In this document: piece by piece, positions 63,301 through 64,000 of the stretch
Numbering within the stretch: the stretch's first letter is position 1
How the letters are laid out: each line of letters begins with the position of its first letter
Source of the DNA: Bacteroidota bacterium
GTDB taxonomy: Bacteria; Bacteroidota; Bacteroidia; 2-12-FULL-35-15
Assembly: GCA_947504725.1 (NCBI GenBank)
Contig: CANNHN010000003.1
Span: forward strand, 386,734-450,733
Length of the DNA stretch: 64,000 nucleotides
Direction: 5' to 3'
Notes under the pieces: model-generated
The model's database searches: none
What the model was told of the DNA's origin: nothing
Seen by the model: only the letters and a program-made list of their open reading frames with translations
Position numbers and translations under genes: made by a program

Positions 63301-64000
63301 TCAACAACTGATAGTGTTTATATATCTATTTTAACACCACCAGATCCCTTCTATACAAGTTCAATTATTAATTGTGTGGAAACAATCACTGTTGGTGTAT
63401 TCTCTAGTAACGGCCCAATAGTTAATTATTCATGGGGTCCAATAGTGCTAGGCACAGCAAGTGCTGTTACAATACCTATTGGATATCCTGGTCCTTCGGT
63501 AGATTGCTTACTAACTGATAGCGAAGGATGTGGTCAAGGAATTATTATTCCTACAACCGTTCTAGTACCGCCAACAGCAACAGCAGGATTACCTTTAGTA
63601 TTAACATGTACAACATTAAGTGGAAATATTACTGCAAGCTCAACAACTCCTGGTGCAACATTTAATTGGACTGGCGCTGGAATTACTGCAGGTGCTGCTA
63701 CTTCAACAGCTACTGTGAATGCTGCAAATACGTATACTGTTACTGTTACAAATCCTGCGAATGGATGTACTGCAACAACAACTGTTGCTGTAACTACAAA
63801 TACAACTGCTCCAACAGCAACAGCTGGAGCACCACTAATATTAACATGTACAACATTAAGTGGAAATATTACTGCAAGTTCATTAACTCCTGGTGCAACA
63901 TTTAATTGGACTGGCGCTGGAATCACTGCTGGTGCTGCTACTTCAACAGCTACTGTGAATGCTGCAAATACATATACTGTTACTGTTACAAATCCTGCGA
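60345..64000 (+). CDS. Very large multi-domain surface protein, 3' end missing
   Basis: The frame opens at ATG 60345, just after the previous stop, and remains open to the window end (over 1,218 codons). Residues 1-20 are a signal peptide. Two homologous propeller-like blocks follow: the first begins NWNFGNNASVLFP with DANGNLLFYSDGGN and MPNGNNIQG, the second (about residues 475-800) begins KWYMGDGIALNF with DVNGNLLFYAFNN and MPNGNGLQ. Next come a PKD domain (about 835-910, with YLWNFGD and HVFSSPGTYSVIL), Ig-like segments, and then 80-residue tandem repeats from 63571. It likely carries a type B sorting domain beyond the edge. Role: surface adhesion or gliding-associated, inferred from the domain set. 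Confidence 0.88.
63571..64000 (+). repeat. 240-bp tandem repeat in the large surface protein, running off the edge
   Basis: The unit starting ccaacagcaacagc at 63571 starts again at 63811, a 240-bp (80-codon) period. The second copy is almost identical at the DNA level to the window end. Each unit encodes an Ig-like block starting PTATAG and containing LSGNITASS, FNWTGAGITAGAATSTAT and YTVTVTNPA. The number of copies past 64000 is unknown. Confidence 0.95.

Noticed and set aside
63534..63926. Open frame of 130 codons on the minus strand, rich in Val and Ala
   Set aside because: It is antisense to the tandem repeats of the large surface protein; its regular sequence is a by-product of the repeat.

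Overview
The window comes from a member of the Bacteroidota. Direct signs are: several secreted proteins ending in type IX secretion sorting domains (type A and type B); a PorX-type response regulator with a PglZ domain; an LpxC-FabZ fusion; a TonB-dependent receptor; and TAnnTTTG promoter elements, with almost no Shine-Dalgarno sequences. The DNA is AT-rich by eye. I cannot place it below phylum or class. No tRNA, rRNA, insertion sequence, prophage or CRISPR array is visible, and no stretch above 300 bases lacks a gene.

Layout. 1-5.6 kb (minus): a secreted M43 metalloprotease cut by the window edge, then a TonB-dependent receptor with a small membrane-anchored partner. 5.6-11.7 kb: rhomboid protease, ABC-F ATPase, a two-gene minus-strand operon (ABM-like protein, SAM hydrolase family), phoH and purC. 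11.8-15.7 kb: an orphan protein, a TPR sensor with SpoIIE phosphatase, a Rieske protein and an unknown secreted protein. 15.7-23.3 kb (minus): metallo-beta-lactamase fold enzyme, lipoprotein, conserved secreted protein, OmpA-type outer membrane protein and a 910-residue anchored protein. 23.5-31.3 kb: rnhB with a glycosyltransferase (minus), then a plus-strand surface polysaccharide cluster (FkbM methyltransferase, flippase, two Wzz-like proteins, O-antigen ligase/polymerase). 31.3-39 kb (minus): GAF-SpoIIE phosphatase, the lipid A and EF-P block (lpxD-like, efp, ABC ATPase, lpxA, lpxC-fabZ) and an HD phosphohydrolase. 39-43.2 kb: porX, lipoprotein, tsaE, ald and a DUF4258 protein. 43.2-52.3 kb: CotH-type secreted protein, barrel-like lipoprotein, TPR protein and proline dehydrogenase (minus); aroB-aroA (plus); MATE exporter (minus). 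52.5-64 kb: two type IX cargo proteins, tmRNA (ssrA), a helical-repeat protein, a C25-like secreted protein and a very large multi-domain surface protein cut by the right edge.

How it fits together. Much of the window concerns the cell envelope: lipid A synthesis, polysaccharide export and polymerisation, outer membrane proteins, and type IX cargo together with its regulator PorX. A second theme is phosphatase signalling, with two SpoIIE-type enzymes plus one TPR protein that keeps only the linker to such a domain.

Most unusual points. A small palindromic repeat family (core gagcggagtcgaag) lies at eight or more sites, and two copies sit in frame inside housekeeping genes (aroA and the ABC-F ATPase). 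The two Wzz-like genes share one reading frame broken by a single TGA. The M43 protease has a domain of about 200 residues inserted in its catalytic domain. A C25-like protein appears to have lost its catalytic residues. The usual full-length lpxD between the HD gene and lpxC is absent. Near-identical 240-bp tandem repeats run off the right edge.
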